This document shows positions 33,344-42,352 of a DNA stretch of 64,000 nt, piece after piece. Each line of letters opens with the position of its first letter. The first letter of the stretch is position 1. Made by a program: the position numbers and the translations under genes. The notes below the pieces were generated by a model. That model had not been told where the DNA came from. It was given only the letters and a program-made list of their open reading frames with translations, and searched no databases. Origin of the DNA: an uncultured Ruminococcus sp. (GTDB taxonomy: Bacteria > Bacillota > Clostridia > Oscillospirales > Ruminococcaceae); the NCBI GenBank assembly GCA_910576995.1, contig CAJTLC010000005.1, positions 62,001 through 126,000 on the forward strand, in the 5' to 3' direction.

Positions 33344-34429
33344 TCAGAACTTGACCGGATTGGCGGACAGGTACTTTTTAACCATAAGGGCGATTTTGAA
33401 GATAATAGCGTGATCAAATTCACGGAGGTCAAGACCTGTCAGTTTTTTAATTTTTTCAAGTCTGTATACAAGAGTATTTCTGTGAACGAAAAGCTTGCGC
33501 GAGGTTTCGGAAACGTTCAGGTTATTTTCAAAGAATTTCTGAATGGTAAAGAGCGTTTCATGATCGAGCGAATCTATGCTGCCCACCTTGAAAACCTCAT
33601 GTAGGAAAGTTTCGCAGAGCGTGGTAGGGAGATGATAGATAAGGCGCGCGATACCGAGGTTGTCATAGCTGACGATAACCTTATCGGTATCGAAAACCTT
33701 GCCGACTTCGAGAGCCATCTGAGCTTCCTTAAAAGAACGCGCAAGATCCTTAACGCCTACAACGGCAGTACCGATGCCGACGTTTACTCTTGTATAAAAT
33801 TCGCTGGAAAGAGTATCCGCGATAGAGCGTGCAAGCTTTTCCAGATCCTTTGAATCGACTGTGCTTTTCAGTTCCTTAACGAGAACGATATCGGATTCCG
33901 TAATATTGAAAACAAAGTCTTTATTTTTATCGGGGAAGAGGTTCTGAATAACATCGTAGGCGGAAATATCGTTTGCGGAAACGATCCTGATAAGAAATAC
34001 AGCGCGGCTTATTTCAGCGTTGAAATGGAGTTCGCGTGCCTTTATCACGATATCGCCGGGGAGAACGTTGTCGAGGATAACGTTCTTGATGAAGTTGTTG
34101 CGGTCGTATTTTTCATCGTAATACTGCTTGATATTAGAGAGTGTGATAGCGAGGATGCTTGCGTATTTTGCGGCAGCGTCGTCAACGCCTTCCACAAAAA
34201 CTGCATAATCCGGCTTTACCCGTGAACCGAATGGTTTATAAGTATAGCCGTCGCGAATGAAAATATCGTGAGAATCGCTGAGATCGAGGGAAACGAATTC
34301 GTTTGTCGTACCTACTTTCGTAAGATCGCTGCAAGCAATGATCGTAGCGGTTTCATCAACGACGCCGATAGTAGCGTCGATAGTATCTCTCATCTGGTGA
34401 ACTAAACCCTGAAATAATCTGTTGGACAT
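33344..34429 (-). CDS. CdaR/PucR-family transcriptional regulator
   Basis: 361 residues. The N-terminal about 120 residues (MSNRLFQGLVHQMRDTIDAT, then IGVVDETATIIACSD) resemble the sugar-diacid recognition domain of CdaR. The middle resembles the GGDEF-like fold of this family. The C-terminal PucR-type helix-turn-helix is clear: TLFTIQKFFENNLNVSETSR followed by KLFVHRNTLVYRLEKIKKLTGLDLREF. Ligand unknown. It stands alone between argS and ftsE on the same strand, so it might affect ftsEX, but no operator was recognised. Confidence 0.85.
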   Translation of the reverse strand: MSNRLFQGLVHQMRDTIDATIGVVDETATIIACSDLTKVGTTNEFVSLDLSDSHDIFIRDGYTYKPFGSRVKPDYAVFVEGVDDAAAKYASILAITLSNIKQYYDEKYDRNNFIKNVILDNVLPGDIVIKARELHFNAEISRAVFLIRIVSANDISAYDVIQNLFPDKNKDFVFNITESDIVLVKELKSTVDSKDLEKLARSIADTLSSEFYTRVNVGIGTAVVGVKDLARSFKEAQMALEVGKVFDTDKVIVSYDNLGIARLIYHLPTTLCETFLHEVFKVGSIDSLDHETLFTIQKFFENNLNVSETSRKLFVHRNTLVYRLEKIKKLTGLDLREFDHAIIFKIALMVKKYLSANPVKF

Positions 34430-34651
34430 AGGTATAAATCCCTTCTATAAAATTTTTTATACAGCTTTCAGAATATATTACAAATTGTAACACATAATTG
34501 TGAATTAAGTATGAATGAATTGTTAATTTTATTTTGAAAGCTTGAACTTTAGACAATATTTCCGTGTTAGTATTGTGATAAATTTACAAACGGAAATGAT
34601 ATTTTGTAACCTGTTAGTAATAATTACCTGTAAAGTTGTAACTTCTTACAT

Positions 34652-36418
34652 TTACATTTTTTCAGGCTGATCGATCTTGAGAATGGTAAGCACATTCCTC
34701 AGAACTTGTTTTACGATCAACGAAAGCAGGATACGCGCATTCATAAGTTCTGGAGTTTCGGCATTCTTTACGCTGCATCCGTCGTAGAATCTATGGAAAA
34801 GCGTGGCAAGATCGACCGCATACTTTGTAAGCTTTGCCGGGTCGTAATTTTTCGCCGCAGTCTCGATCTCGTGTGGAAGCGAAGCGATATGGCGGATAAG
34901 CTCAATCTCACGCGGATTATCAAGAAGCGTAAAGTCTGCATTTTCGGGAATTCCAACGCCCTCGGAAGCAAGATTCGAGATCAGGCTGCAAATTCTCGCA
35001 TGAGCGTACTGCACGTAAAATACGGGATTCTGAGAAGAGTGCTCAACTGCGAGATCAAGATCGAATTCGAACTGCGAATTTGCTTCGCGGAGATTGAAAT
35101 AAAATCTTGCCGCGTCAATCGGTATCTCGTCGAGAAGAGTGACAAGGGTGATAGCCTTGCCGCTGCGCTTTGAAAGCTTGACGGTTTCGCCGTTTCTGAC
35201 AAGCCTTACCATCTGCATGAGAACGACGTCCAGCTTTGAAGCGTCTACTCCAAGCGCGGTAAGAGCCGCTTTAAGGCGCGGCACATAGCCGTGATGATCA
35301 GCGCCCAGAACGTTGATAGCCTTATCAAAACCGCGTGTTACGAGCTTGTCGTAATGGTATGCGATATCGGGAACTATATAAGTATACAGACCATTGCTGC
35401 GGCGCAGTACGAAATCCTTATCCATTCCGTAATCGGTAGCCTTGAACCAGACTGCGCCGTCCTGCTCATAAGCGTTTCCCGAAGCGAGAAGCTTGTCAAC
35501 GATAGTCTTGGTTTCGTTTTTCTCGTGAACGGTACTTTCCCTGAACCAGTTGTCGTACACGATCCTGTACTTTTTCAGATCGCGCTCCAGCCCTGCGATA
35601 TTAATAGGAAGAGCGTAGTTTACAAGGGCGTTTCTGCGTTCCTGTTCCGGAGCGGAAGCAAGTTCGCAGCCGTTTATGTCATAATAATTTTTAGTATGTT
35701 CAATGATATCCATGCCGAGATAAACATCATCGGGCATTTCGAACGCCATACCCTTTCCGCTGAGGTCGTATATATACTGGAAAAGCTGATCGTTATCAGT
35801 ATATTTTTCCATCGCAGCTCTGCCTGATTCGCTGCAAAGCTGCATAAAGCGGAGATCGAGGGATTTTCCGAATTTTTCGATCTGATTACCTGCGTCGTTT
35901 ACATAGAATTCTCTTTCGGCGTTATATCCTGCCCAGTCAAGAACGCTTGCAAGGCAGTCTCCGATAGCTCCTCCGCGAGCGTTTCCGATATGCATCGGAC
36001 CTGTGGGATTTGCTGAAACAAATTCAACAAGAACGCGCTTGCCCTTACCAAAATCGGTTCTGCCGAAATTGTCTTTTTCTTCAAGAACGTTTTGAGCAAC
36101 ATCCGCGAACCATTTTCTGCTGAGGAAAAAATTCATAAATCCCGGACCTGCAATTTCCGCACGATCGAATACCGAGCCGTTAAGATCAATTTTCTCGATA
36201 ATAAGTTCGGCTATTTTTCTTGGCGGCAATTTAAATGCGCGCGCGCATACCATAGCGGTATTTGCTGCGAAATCGCCGTGAGATTTGTCTGCCGGTATCT
36301 CAACAGTAAAATCGGGAAGAAGATCTGCCGGAGCAGTTCCCTCGGCAACTAATTTTCCAAGAGCTTCCGTGATAAGTTCGCGAAGCTGCGTAGATGCGGA
36401 TTTAATAAGATCTGCCAT
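34652..36418 (-). CDS. argS: Arginyl-tRNA synthetase
   Basis: 588 residues, class I. N-terminal tRNA D-loop-binding domain (TQLRELITEALGKLVAEG), HIGH motif in SANPTGPMHIGNARGGAIGD near residue 131-150, KLSKRSGKAITL as the KMSKS-like loop, and the C-terminal DALR anticodon domain with VQYAHARICSLI. It charges tRNA-Arg. AAAGGA precedes ATG 36418. It is last in an operon behind the ddl-like and DUF1934 genes (38 bp gap). No T-box leader is present. Confidence 0.97.
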   Translation of the reverse strand: MADLIKSASTQLRELITEALGKLVAEGTAPADLLPDFTVEIPADKSHGDFAANTAMVCARAFKLPPRKIAELIIEKIDLNGSVFDRAEIAGPGFMNFFLSRKWFADVAQNVLEEKDNFGRTDFGKGKRVLVEFVSANPTGPMHIGNARGGAIGDCLASVLDWAGYNAEREFYVNDAGNQIEKFGKSLDLRFMQLCSESGRAAMEKYTDNDQLFQYIYDLSGKGMAFEMPDDVYLGMDIIEHTKNYYDINGCELASAPEQERRNALVNYALPINIAGLERDLKKYRIVYDNWFRESTVHEKNETKTIVDKLLASGNAYEQDGAVWFKATDYGMDKDFVLRRSNGLYTYIVPDIAYHYDKLVTRGFDKAINVLGADHHGYVPRLKAALTALGVDASKLDVVLMQMVRLVRNGETVKLSKRSGKAITLVTLLDEIPIDAARFYFNLREANSQFEFDLDLAVEHSSQNPVFYVQYAHARICSLISNLASEGVGIPENADFTLLDNPREIELIRHIASLPHEIETAAKNYDPAKLTKYAVDLATLFHRFYDGCSVKNAETPELMNARILLSLIVKQVLRNVLTILKIDQPEKM

Positions 36419-36455
36419 TTTTTAAAATCCTTTCTCATAGCCTGAGACCGACGTT

Positions 36456-36875
36456 TCAGGCTTGATTTATAGTCATAATTATTTCATTATCTGAAAGATA
36501 AGAAGAATTGAGATCAAGAGTATATTTAAGATAAAGTCTGCCTTTTTTAGCAAGTTCGTTGCTGATAGCGTGAGTATAAACGCCTATCTGCATATTTCCG
36601 TAGGGCGTACCGTACTGGCAGAAGTGCTTTCTGCCTATTTCGAGCGATAAAACGGAATTCGCCGTTCCCTCGCGAATAATTGACGCCGAGCGGCTGCCGT
36701 TCACGGTGATGGTCGTTATCGAGCCTTCAAAACCGGTTGCAGACGTATCTTCATAGGAAATGACGTCCTGTCCGCCGGATTTTGAGACGGTAGCTTTTGT
36801 GAGAAGTTCCGCTTTGTTTTCTTCTCCGTACTGCCTTTGGATGCTTGTCAGGGAGATCATAACGTTATTTTTCAA
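36456..36875 (-). CDS. DUF1934 beta-barrel protein
   Basis: 139 residues if translation begins at TTG 36875, which has AGAGG eight bases upstream; earlier starts run into the previous gene. Family features: NNVMISLTSIQRQYGEE at the N-terminus, repeated short strands, RKHFCQYGTPYGNMQIGVYT near the middle and the ending GRLYLKYTLDLNSSYLSDNEI. DUF1934 proteins have a lipocalin-like fold and unknown function. They commonly lie next to argS in Firmicutes, as here. Confidence 0.85.
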   Translation of the reverse strand: MKNNVMISLTSIQRQYGEENKAELLTKATVSKSGGQDVISYEDTSATGFEGSITTITVNGSRSASIIREGTANSVLSLEIGRKHFCQYGTPYGNMQIGVYTHAISNELAKKGRLYLKYTLDLNSSYLSDNEIIMTINQA

Positions 36876-36888
36876 AACAATCGCCTCT

Positions 36889-37962
36889 TTAATAGGTTTT
36901 TTCTGCATTTTCCATCGCCTGCTCAAGAAGTTTATCGATCAGGTAATCCATCTCCATGCCAAGATGCGCCATAAGCTGCGGATAAACGCTGTTAGGGCGC
37001 ATACCCGGAGCAGTGATGACCTTGTTGAGCAGCAGCGTTCCGTCTTCAGCGAGGAAGAATTCAACTCTTGCCAGTCCTTTGCAGCCTAGAGCCTTAAACG
37101 CTTTTACTGCCGTTTCGCGTATCATATTGTGATCTTTGTCGGTAAGATCGGCAGGAACGCAAAAATCGTCGGCAGGGTCTTTTCTGACTTCCGTGGGGTC
37201 GTAGTTTTTATTTGTTGGCATTATTTCGCCTACGTATGAAGCAAAAGGCGCGTCGTATCCGAATACCGCCACTTCGAGTTTTCTGCCATTTACATATTTT
37301 TCAACGACAACTTTATTATCATTGGAAAAGGCGATTTTCACGGCGGTTATAAGTTCGTCGAGGTTTCTTGCGACGCTTGTTCCCGCGCTGCATCCGCTGT
37401 TTGCAGGCTTGACGGCAAGCGGAAATTCAAGCAGCTTTGAAATTTCCTCACATTTTTCGTCGATCCTGTTCAGATCGCGCTGACCGATAAGTTTCCAGTC
37501 GGCAGTTTTTATGCCGTAATCATCGAGAACCATGTGGGTGTGGGATTTATCCATACAGGAAGCAGAGGCGAGAAGACCGCATCCGACATATGGAATGCCC
37601 GACATATCGAGAAGTCCCTGGATAGTGCCGTCAGCGCCTCTTTTGCCCTGAAGAACGGGAAATGCCACATCAATTTTTCTGAAAGAAACTTCTCCGTTTT
37701 CTATGATCATAATGCCGCGGTGGAGAGGGTCGGGGGATAGGATAGCGGAGGTGCAGTCGGGATTGGATTCCCAGCTTCCGTCGGCGATTTCCGACGGATC
37801 CCCCGGGAAATAGAGCCAGCGGCCTTTACGGGTTATGCCGATCGAAACGACCTCGTACGAAGAGCGCGGAATATTGCGTATTACCTCTGCGGCGGAAGCA
37901 AGCGAAAGTTCATGTTCCTGCGATGTACCGCCAAAAATAACAGCAGCCTTGATTTTTGCCAT
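36889..37962 (-). CDS. D-alanine-D-alanine ligase homologue with altered catalytic residues
   Basis: 357 residues from ATG 37962, behind AAGGAG. Overall Ddl fold: N-terminal VIFGGTSQEHELS with the substrate glutamate, GTIQGLLDMSGIPYVGCGLL, and an ATP-grasp core. Several residues that are near-invariant in working Ddl enzymes differ: the metal-binding pair in the usual L-N-E-I-N-T-x-P-G motif reads LNKVITAPG (K314, I316), the preceding metal aspartate is glutamate (E301, ARVEFF), and the usual HGxxGEDG loop reads QGKRGADG. An active ligase by the normal mechanism is therefore doubtful; it could be a paralogue with another role or a VanG-like variant. First gene of an operon with DUF1934 and argS. 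Confidence 0.8.
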   Translation of the reverse strand: MAKIKAAVIFGGTSQEHELSLASAAEVIRNIPRSSYEVVSIGITRKGRWLYFPGDPSEIADGSWESNPDCTSAILSPDPLHRGIMIIENGEVSFRKIDVAFPVLQGKRGADGTIQGLLDMSGIPYVGCGLLASASCMDKSHTHMVLDDYGIKTADWKLIGQRDLNRIDEKCEEISKLLEFPLAVKPANSGCSAGTSVARNLDELITAVKIAFSNDNKVVVEKYVNGRKLEVAVFGYDAPFASYVGEIMPTNKNYDPTEVRKDPADDFCVPADLTDKDHNMIRETAVKAFKALGCKGLARVEFFLAEDGTLLLNKVITAPGMRPNSVYPQLMAHLGMEMDYLIDKLLEQAMENAEKTY

Positions 37963-38010
37963 AACTATCTCCTTATAATATTTATCAGAATTTGTTTTCA
38001 ATCATATTTT

Positions 38011-38039
38011 ATTTTATCACATTTCACAAAAAACTGCAA
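38011..38039 (-). promoter_or_regulatory. Promoter of the ddl-like-DUF1934-argS operon
   Basis: Minus-strand TTGCAG (38034-38039), 17 bp, TAAAAT (38011-38016), about 50 bp before the ddl-like start. Confidence 0.65.
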
Positions 38040-38125
38040 GTATTATTTGCAAAAAATCAAAAAAATTTGCATGAGAAGTACGCATCAGACAATTATCAAC
38101 ATTATTTTTTGTTTATTATGTATAG

Positions 38126-38160
38126 TAAAAAATCCCCGGCAAACCGAAGTTCGCCGAGGA
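38126..38160 (-). terminator. Terminator of the GH130 gene
   Basis: TCCTCGGC and GCCGGGGA close a hairpin on the minus strand, followed by TTTTTT, 28 bp past the stop. Confidence 0.88.
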
Positions 38161-38187
38161 ATGAGAGGGCTGATGGATTGGTTTAGT

Positions 38188-39216
38188 CTATCTTTTGCCC
38201 AAAGACCTGTCGTGAGAATCTGTGCAGTCGTGGGCAAGAATGTATTCGTAAATTTCTGAAACCGTCGTGTATGCTATCCCTACATAGCTGTCCGCGCATC
38301 CGTAATACAAGGCTATCCTGCCGCTTTCGGAATCCTGAAGAGTTGCGCACGGAAAGCAGACATTGGGAACGAATCCGCGTTCCTCATACCATTCTTCGGG
38401 CGTAAGCACATAATTTGCGCAGCGGTGAAGAACCTTCGACGGCTTGCAAATATCGAGAATAGCTGCTCCTACGCTGTAAACATAGCCGTTGCAGGTGTTT
38501 ACCACTCCATGGTAAAACAATAGCCAGCCGCGGTCGGTTTCTATCGGAGCAGCGCCTCCGCCGATCTTGAGATTTTCCCACCAGTTTTCCGATTTTCCCA
38601 TAACGTGACGGTGACGTCCCCAAAATTCCAGATCTTTACTTTCGCTTATAAAAATATCGCCGAAAGCCGTATGACCGTTATCGCAGGGGCGAGACAGCAT
38701 AACGTAATTTCCGTTTATCCTGCGCGGAAAAAGTACTGCGTTTCTGTTATATGGCAGAAACGGATTTTCGAGACGGGTAAACGTCTTGAAATCGTGAGTT
38801 TTCGCCATTCCTATCGCCGCTCCGTACATATCCTGACACCAAATGGCATAATATGTGTTTTCGACCTTTACAAGCCTCGGATCGTAGGCGTAGAGCGGCT
38901 GGAAAGTCTCTCCGTTTTCATCCGTAAATCTTATCTTCTCAGACTCGAATTCCCAATGGAGCGCGTCGCTGCTTTTGCCGAAGTATATATGTGGGAATCC
39001 GTCGCGCTGTTCTCCGCGGAAAACCCCAACAAATCCGTTTTTATAGGGAAGAACGGCGCTGTTGAAGATACGGCTGACTTCGGGCAGGGGATTCCTCCCG
39101 ATGATCGGGTTTTCTTTATGCCGCCACATTGGAGCGATACAGTCCGCAGGCTTTTCCTGCCATGGTATATTGGGTAAAGGCGGACAAATAAGCTTTATTT
39201 CAGATATACCGATCAT
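38188..39216 (-). CDS. GH130 beta-1,4-mannoside phosphorylase
   Basis: 342 residues, no signal peptide, so intracellular. GH130 features: five-bladed propeller start with NPIIGRNPLPEVSRIFNSAV, the general acid aspartate region HIYFGKSSDALHWEFE, YDPRLVKVENTYYAIW, and AAPIETDRGWLLFYHGVV. Reaction of the family: phosphorolysis of beta-1,4-mannosyl bonds to mannose-1-phosphate. Length and start are closer to the manno-oligosaccharide phosphorylase (RaMP2 type of R. albus) than to the longer mannosylglucose enzyme, but the exact substrate is inference. AAAGGA is unusually close to ATG 39216. Transcribed singly from a consensus promoter. Confidence 0.88.
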   Translation of the reverse strand: MIGISEIKLICPPLPNIPWQEKPADCIAPMWRHKENPIIGRNPLPEVSRIFNSAVLPYKNGFVGVFRGEQRDGFPHIYFGKSSDALHWEFESEKIRFTDENGETFQPLYAYDPRLVKVENTYYAIWCQDMYGAAIGMAKTHDFKTFTRLENPFLPYNRNAVLFPRRINGNYVMLSRPCDNGHTAFGDIFISESKDLEFWGRHRHVMGKSENWWENLKIGGGAAPIETDRGWLLFYHGVVNTCNGYVYSVGAAILDICKPSKVLHRCANYVLTPEEWYEERGFVPNVCFPCATLQDSESGRIALYYGCADSYVGIAYTTVSEIYEYILAHDCTDSHDRSLGKR

Positions 39217-39281
39217 TCCTTTCTTATTATAACATCGCCTTAAAATTTAATGTTAATTAAGTAGCTGTTACTTTAAGTTTA

Positions 39282-39310
39282 AGTATACATTCTTTTTTGT
39301 AAGTTGTCAA
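39282..39310 (-). promoter_or_regulatory. Promoter of the GH130 gene
   Basis: Minus-strand TTGACA (39305-39310), 17 bp, TATACT (39282-39287), 65 bp before the start codon. Confidence 0.85.
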
Positions 39311-39451
39311 GCGCTTTTTTCAAAAAAAATAATTTTGTAGGAATTTATGAAAATATTAACAAATATTTATAAAATATGCATAAAAATAAAATTTATAAAT
39401 ACAACATGAGAAAAACTATAGATTTTTTTTCGATTTTGATTTATAATATAT

Positions 39452-39506
39452 TAGTACTTGTTTGAAAGAACATACATTAATATAGCTATTTTTCAAACAA
39501 GCCCTG
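39452..39506. repeat. Inverted-repeat element, copy 8 (ends only)
   Basis: TAGTACTTGTTTGAAAG and TTTTTCAAACAAGCCCTGA face each other over 20 bases. The ends and the TAGCTATAT(T) piece match copies 1 and 11, so this is an internally deleted copy. It lies 35 bp before the ribosome site of the galactokinase-like gene. Confidence 0.75.
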
Positions 39507-39550
39507 AGAATAAATATTAGAGATTGCCTTCATTCAGATAGGAGATGCAT

Positions 39551-40720
39551 ATGATAATACAGAAATTTGTAAACGCTGTTACGAGCGGACAGTTTGACGA
39601 TAAATTCAGGGAACTTTATGGGAATTCCGAGCGTGAGATCATGAGACAGCGCGCGAGATATATCAGCGCAGTCGAAAATTTTTCGCGTATTTATCCCGAA
39701 TGCAACGATATTAGGATATTTTCGTCGCCGGCAGGCATAAATATCGGCGGCGATACATATCATCATGGCGGATTTATGCTTGCAGCGGCTGTAACCTGCG
39801 ATATTATAGCCATATCAGGAGTTAATGAGGATAAAACGATACGCGTTGATTCTCATGATTTTCCGTGCTTTGAAATCGCTCTTGACGGCAGCTTCAACTC
39901 CGCAGATGAAAGAAACAAGTATTCTGAATTAATCGGAAAAAGTAATTTAGAAAATGGCTTTAACGCCTATATTTCGACAGATATTCCATCGAATCATGGA
40001 TTTTCGTCAGATACTGTTTTACAGAAACTCATAGAATCTATAGTTAATAGTTATAATAATGCCGTAATCATTGACGGAACAAATAATTGCGGCGGAAATT
40101 TTTTTGCGTCAGGAGGTTTTGTTTCAGCTGAATCCGATGGCGATCCGGAACCGCATATCACCGTTGTCGACTGTGATTTTTCTTCTCTGGGTTACAGTAT
40201 GTGTATTACGAATTTTGGCGGGAATCCGCGAAATTCGGAATGTCGGGACGATATGACGCAAAGAATGGAAGAAGCTGCGAAATATTTCGGCAAAACGCTT
40301 TTATGTGATGTGGATGAAGAGGAATTTTATATGGAATTGTCGGAAATGCGTAAAAAATGTTCTGATTTGGCTGTATTGAGCGCGATAAGTTTTTTTGAGG
40401 AAGAACGCCTTGCCGCAGAAGAAGCCAAAGCTCTTGAGATAGGCGATACGGAGGAATTTTTCAGACTTTTCGGTCAGTCGGGAAAATATGATCCGAATCG
40501 TTCGGTATCTGCTGCGATATCAGTCAGCAGAAGATTTCTTGGCGAAAGCGGCGCGGTGCGCGTTCTCGAAAATGAAATGGTACAAGCATTTGTGCCGTCG
40601 TATCTGGCTGCGGATTATGCGGCGGAAATGGACTCCGTATTCGGCGAAAAAAGCTGTTATATATCAGGTGTTCGTTCAATATTCTCATGCCGCAAAATAG
40701 GAGTTCTGGAGGAAATTTAA
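39551..40720 (+). CDS. Galactokinase-like GHMP protein lacking kinase motifs (probable pseudoenzyme)
   Basis: 389 residues; start ATG 39551 chosen because AGGAG is directly adjacent to the earlier ATG 39545. Similarity to clostridial galactokinases is clear at both ends (RQRARYISAVENF near 33-45; MVQAFVPSYLAADYAAEMDS and GEKSCYISGVRSI near the C-terminus). The three GHMP motifs are degraded: motif 1, normally PGR-N-GEHTDY, reads PAGINIGGDTYHHGG (60-74); the phosphate-binding GLSSSAA reads GFSSDTV; and the glycine-rich motif 3 (GGGFAG) is deleted, leaving GAVRVLENEMVQAFVP. The region between motif 2 and the next strand is also shortened. The frame is intact with normal codon use, so it is not simply decaying. 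Followed by cardiolipin synthase after 6 bp. Confidence 0.75.
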   Translation: MIIQKFVNAVTSGQFDDKFRELYGNSEREIMRQRARYISAVENFSRIYPECNDIRIFSSPAGINIGGDTYHHGGFMLAAAVTCDIIAISGVNEDKTIRVDSHDFPCFEIALDGSFNSADERNKYSELIGKSNLENGFNAYISTDIPSNHGFSSDTVLQKLIESIVNSYNNAVIIDGTNNCGGNFFASGGFVSAESDGDPEPHITVVDCDFSSLGYSMCITNFGGNPRNSECRDDMTQRMEEAAKYFGKTLLCDVDEEEFYMELSEMRKKCSDLAVLSAISFFEEERLAAEEAKALEIGDTEEFFRLFGQSGKYDPNRSVSAAISVSRRFLGESGAVRVLENEMVQAFVPSYLAADYAAEMDSVFGEKSCYISGVRSIFSCRKIGVLEEI

Positions 40721-40726
40721 GTATTT

Positions 40727-42307
40727 ATGTTAAGAAAAAAAATTAAGGACGATGGAATATTACGGCTTATTCCAAAACGAAAAAAGGGAATTCTCAGATT
40801 GATATTCAGCAGAATTTTTTTGATCGCTCTGCTTGTTCTGCTGCAAATTTCTATTCTTGTTTCGATATACCAGTTTTTTCTTGATTTTATGCCGCAAATA
40901 CGGCTGTTGATGGGGATTTTTACGATCATAATGATATTTTATCTTTTCAACTGCAAAATGGATTCTTCGGCGAAACTTTCATGGCTGATAATAATAATGA
41001 TATTTCCCGTTCCGGGAGCGATCCTGCTGGGATTTATTCAGAGCGATACCGGTCATCTCGCGATAAAAAAGCGCGTTGCATATCTTATAGCTGAAACCAA
41101 AAGAAAACTTCCGCATAATAAGGGAATACTTGCGCGGAAAGAAGTACGCAGTTCCGGGATCGACGATCTTTGCTTCTATTTGAACCGCACGGGCTGTTTT
41201 CCGATCTATGAAAATATTTATACTGAATATTTCCCAAGCGGCGAGAGTAAATTTGAAAGGCTTATCGAGGAACTTTATAAGGCTGAAAAATTCATTTTTA
41301 TCGAATATTTCATTCTTGACGAGGGTTATATGTGGGGAAAAATATTGGAAATACTGCGCGATAAGGCTGCTAAAGGCGTTGAAGTACGCGTCATGTACGA
41401 CGCAATGTGCGAGATGTCGACGCTTACTCACGATTATCCGTCGCGCATGGAGCGTCTGGGGATAAAATGCAAAGCTTTTTCACCAATTATGCCATTTCTG
41501 TCGACTTATTACAATTATCGCGATCATCGGAAAATTCTCGTTATCGACGGAAAAACGGCTTTTAACGGCGGCGTCAATTTCGCGGACGAGTATATAAACC
41601 GTAAAGAACGCTTCGGGCATTGGAAAGACGCAGCCGTAATGATAAAAGGGGACGCCGTTCGGAGCTTTACGCTGATGTTTTTGCAGATGTGGAATATTTC
41701 CGAAAAAAAGCCTGAATGGGATAAATGGCTTGAACCTGTTGAGCCGATCGGAAAATTTGACGGATACGTGCTGCCCTATGCCGATTGTCCCCTGGACGAC
41801 GAAAAAGTCGGAGAAAACGTTTATATGGATATCCTCAACCGCGCGACAAGCTACGTTCATATAATGACGCCGTATCTCATACTTGACGGAGAGCTCGAAA
41901 ATTCCCTGAAATTTGCGGCGGAACGCGGTATTGACGTGAGAATAATTCTGCCCGGAATTCCTGATAAAAAGGCGGCTTATTCCCTTGCTAAAACTCATTA
42001 CAAGTCGCTTGTCAGAGCTGGTGTTAAAATTTATGAATACACTCCCGGATTCGTGCATTCCAAGATTTTTGTGTGCGACGATGAAAAGGCGGTTGTCGGG
42101 ACTATCAATCTTGACTATCGCAGCCTTTATCATCACTTTGAATGTGCAACTTATATGTATAAAACGGAATGCATAGAGTCTATCGAAGAAGATTTTCAGG
42201 AAACATTGAAAAAATGCCGCCAAGTTACTCCGGAAACCATTAAAAAGGAAAAATTATATTATAAAATAGTCGGACAATTTTTGAAATTAATTGCTCCGTT
42301 ATTCTAA
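40727..42307 (+). CDS. cls: Cardiolipin synthase (phospholipase D family)
   Basis: 526 residues. Two N-terminal membrane helices (IFLIALLVLLQISILVSIYQF and IRLLMGIFTIIMIFYLF) and a third short one, then two PLD domains, each with an HxK motif: YRDHRKILVIDGKTAFNGG (about 265) and FVHSKIFVCDDEKAVVGTIN (about 445). It joins two phosphatidylglycerols into cardiolipin at the inner membrane. GGAGG lies 12 bases before ATG 40727, inside the end of the galactokinase-like gene, so the two are co-transcribed. Confidence 0.95.
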   Translation: MLRKKIKDDGILRLIPKRKKGILRLIFSRIFLIALLVLLQISILVSIYQFFLDFMPQIRLLMGIFTIIMIFYLFNCKMDSSAKLSWLIIIMIFPVPGAILLGFIQSDTGHLAIKKRVAYLIAETKRKLPHNKGILARKEVRSSGIDDLCFYLNRTGCFPIYENIYTEYFPSGESKFERLIEELYKAEKFIFIEYFILDEGYMWGKILEILRDKAAKGVEVRVMYDAMCEMSTLTHDYPSRMERLGIKCKAFSPIMPFLSTYYNYRDHRKILVIDGKTAFNGGVNFADEYINRKERFGHWKDAAVMIKGDAVRSFTLMFLQMWNISEKKPEWDKWLEPVEPIGKFDGYVLPYADCPLDDEKVGENVYMDILNRATSYVHIMTPYLILDGELENSLKFAAERGIDVRIILPGIPDKKAAYSLAKTHYKSLVRAGVKIYEYTPGFVHSKIFVCDDEKAVVGTINLDYRSLYHHFECATYMYKTECIESIEEDFQETLKKCRQVTPETIKKEKLYYKIVGQFLKLIAPLF

Positions 42308-42344
42308 AAAAAGCACAGTGTTTCATTATGAAACGCTGTGCTTT
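42306..42344. terminator. Bidirectional terminator between cls and the exporter gene
   Basis: AAAAGCACAGTGTTTCAT and ATGAAACGCTGTGCTTTT pair with one G-T position; A and T runs flank both sides, serving two convergent genes. Confidence 0.92.
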
Positions 42345-42352
42345 TATAATTA

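Noticed and set aside
36419..36455. T-box leader for argS
   Set aside because: Only 36 bases separate argS from the upstream gene, and no T-box sequence is present.
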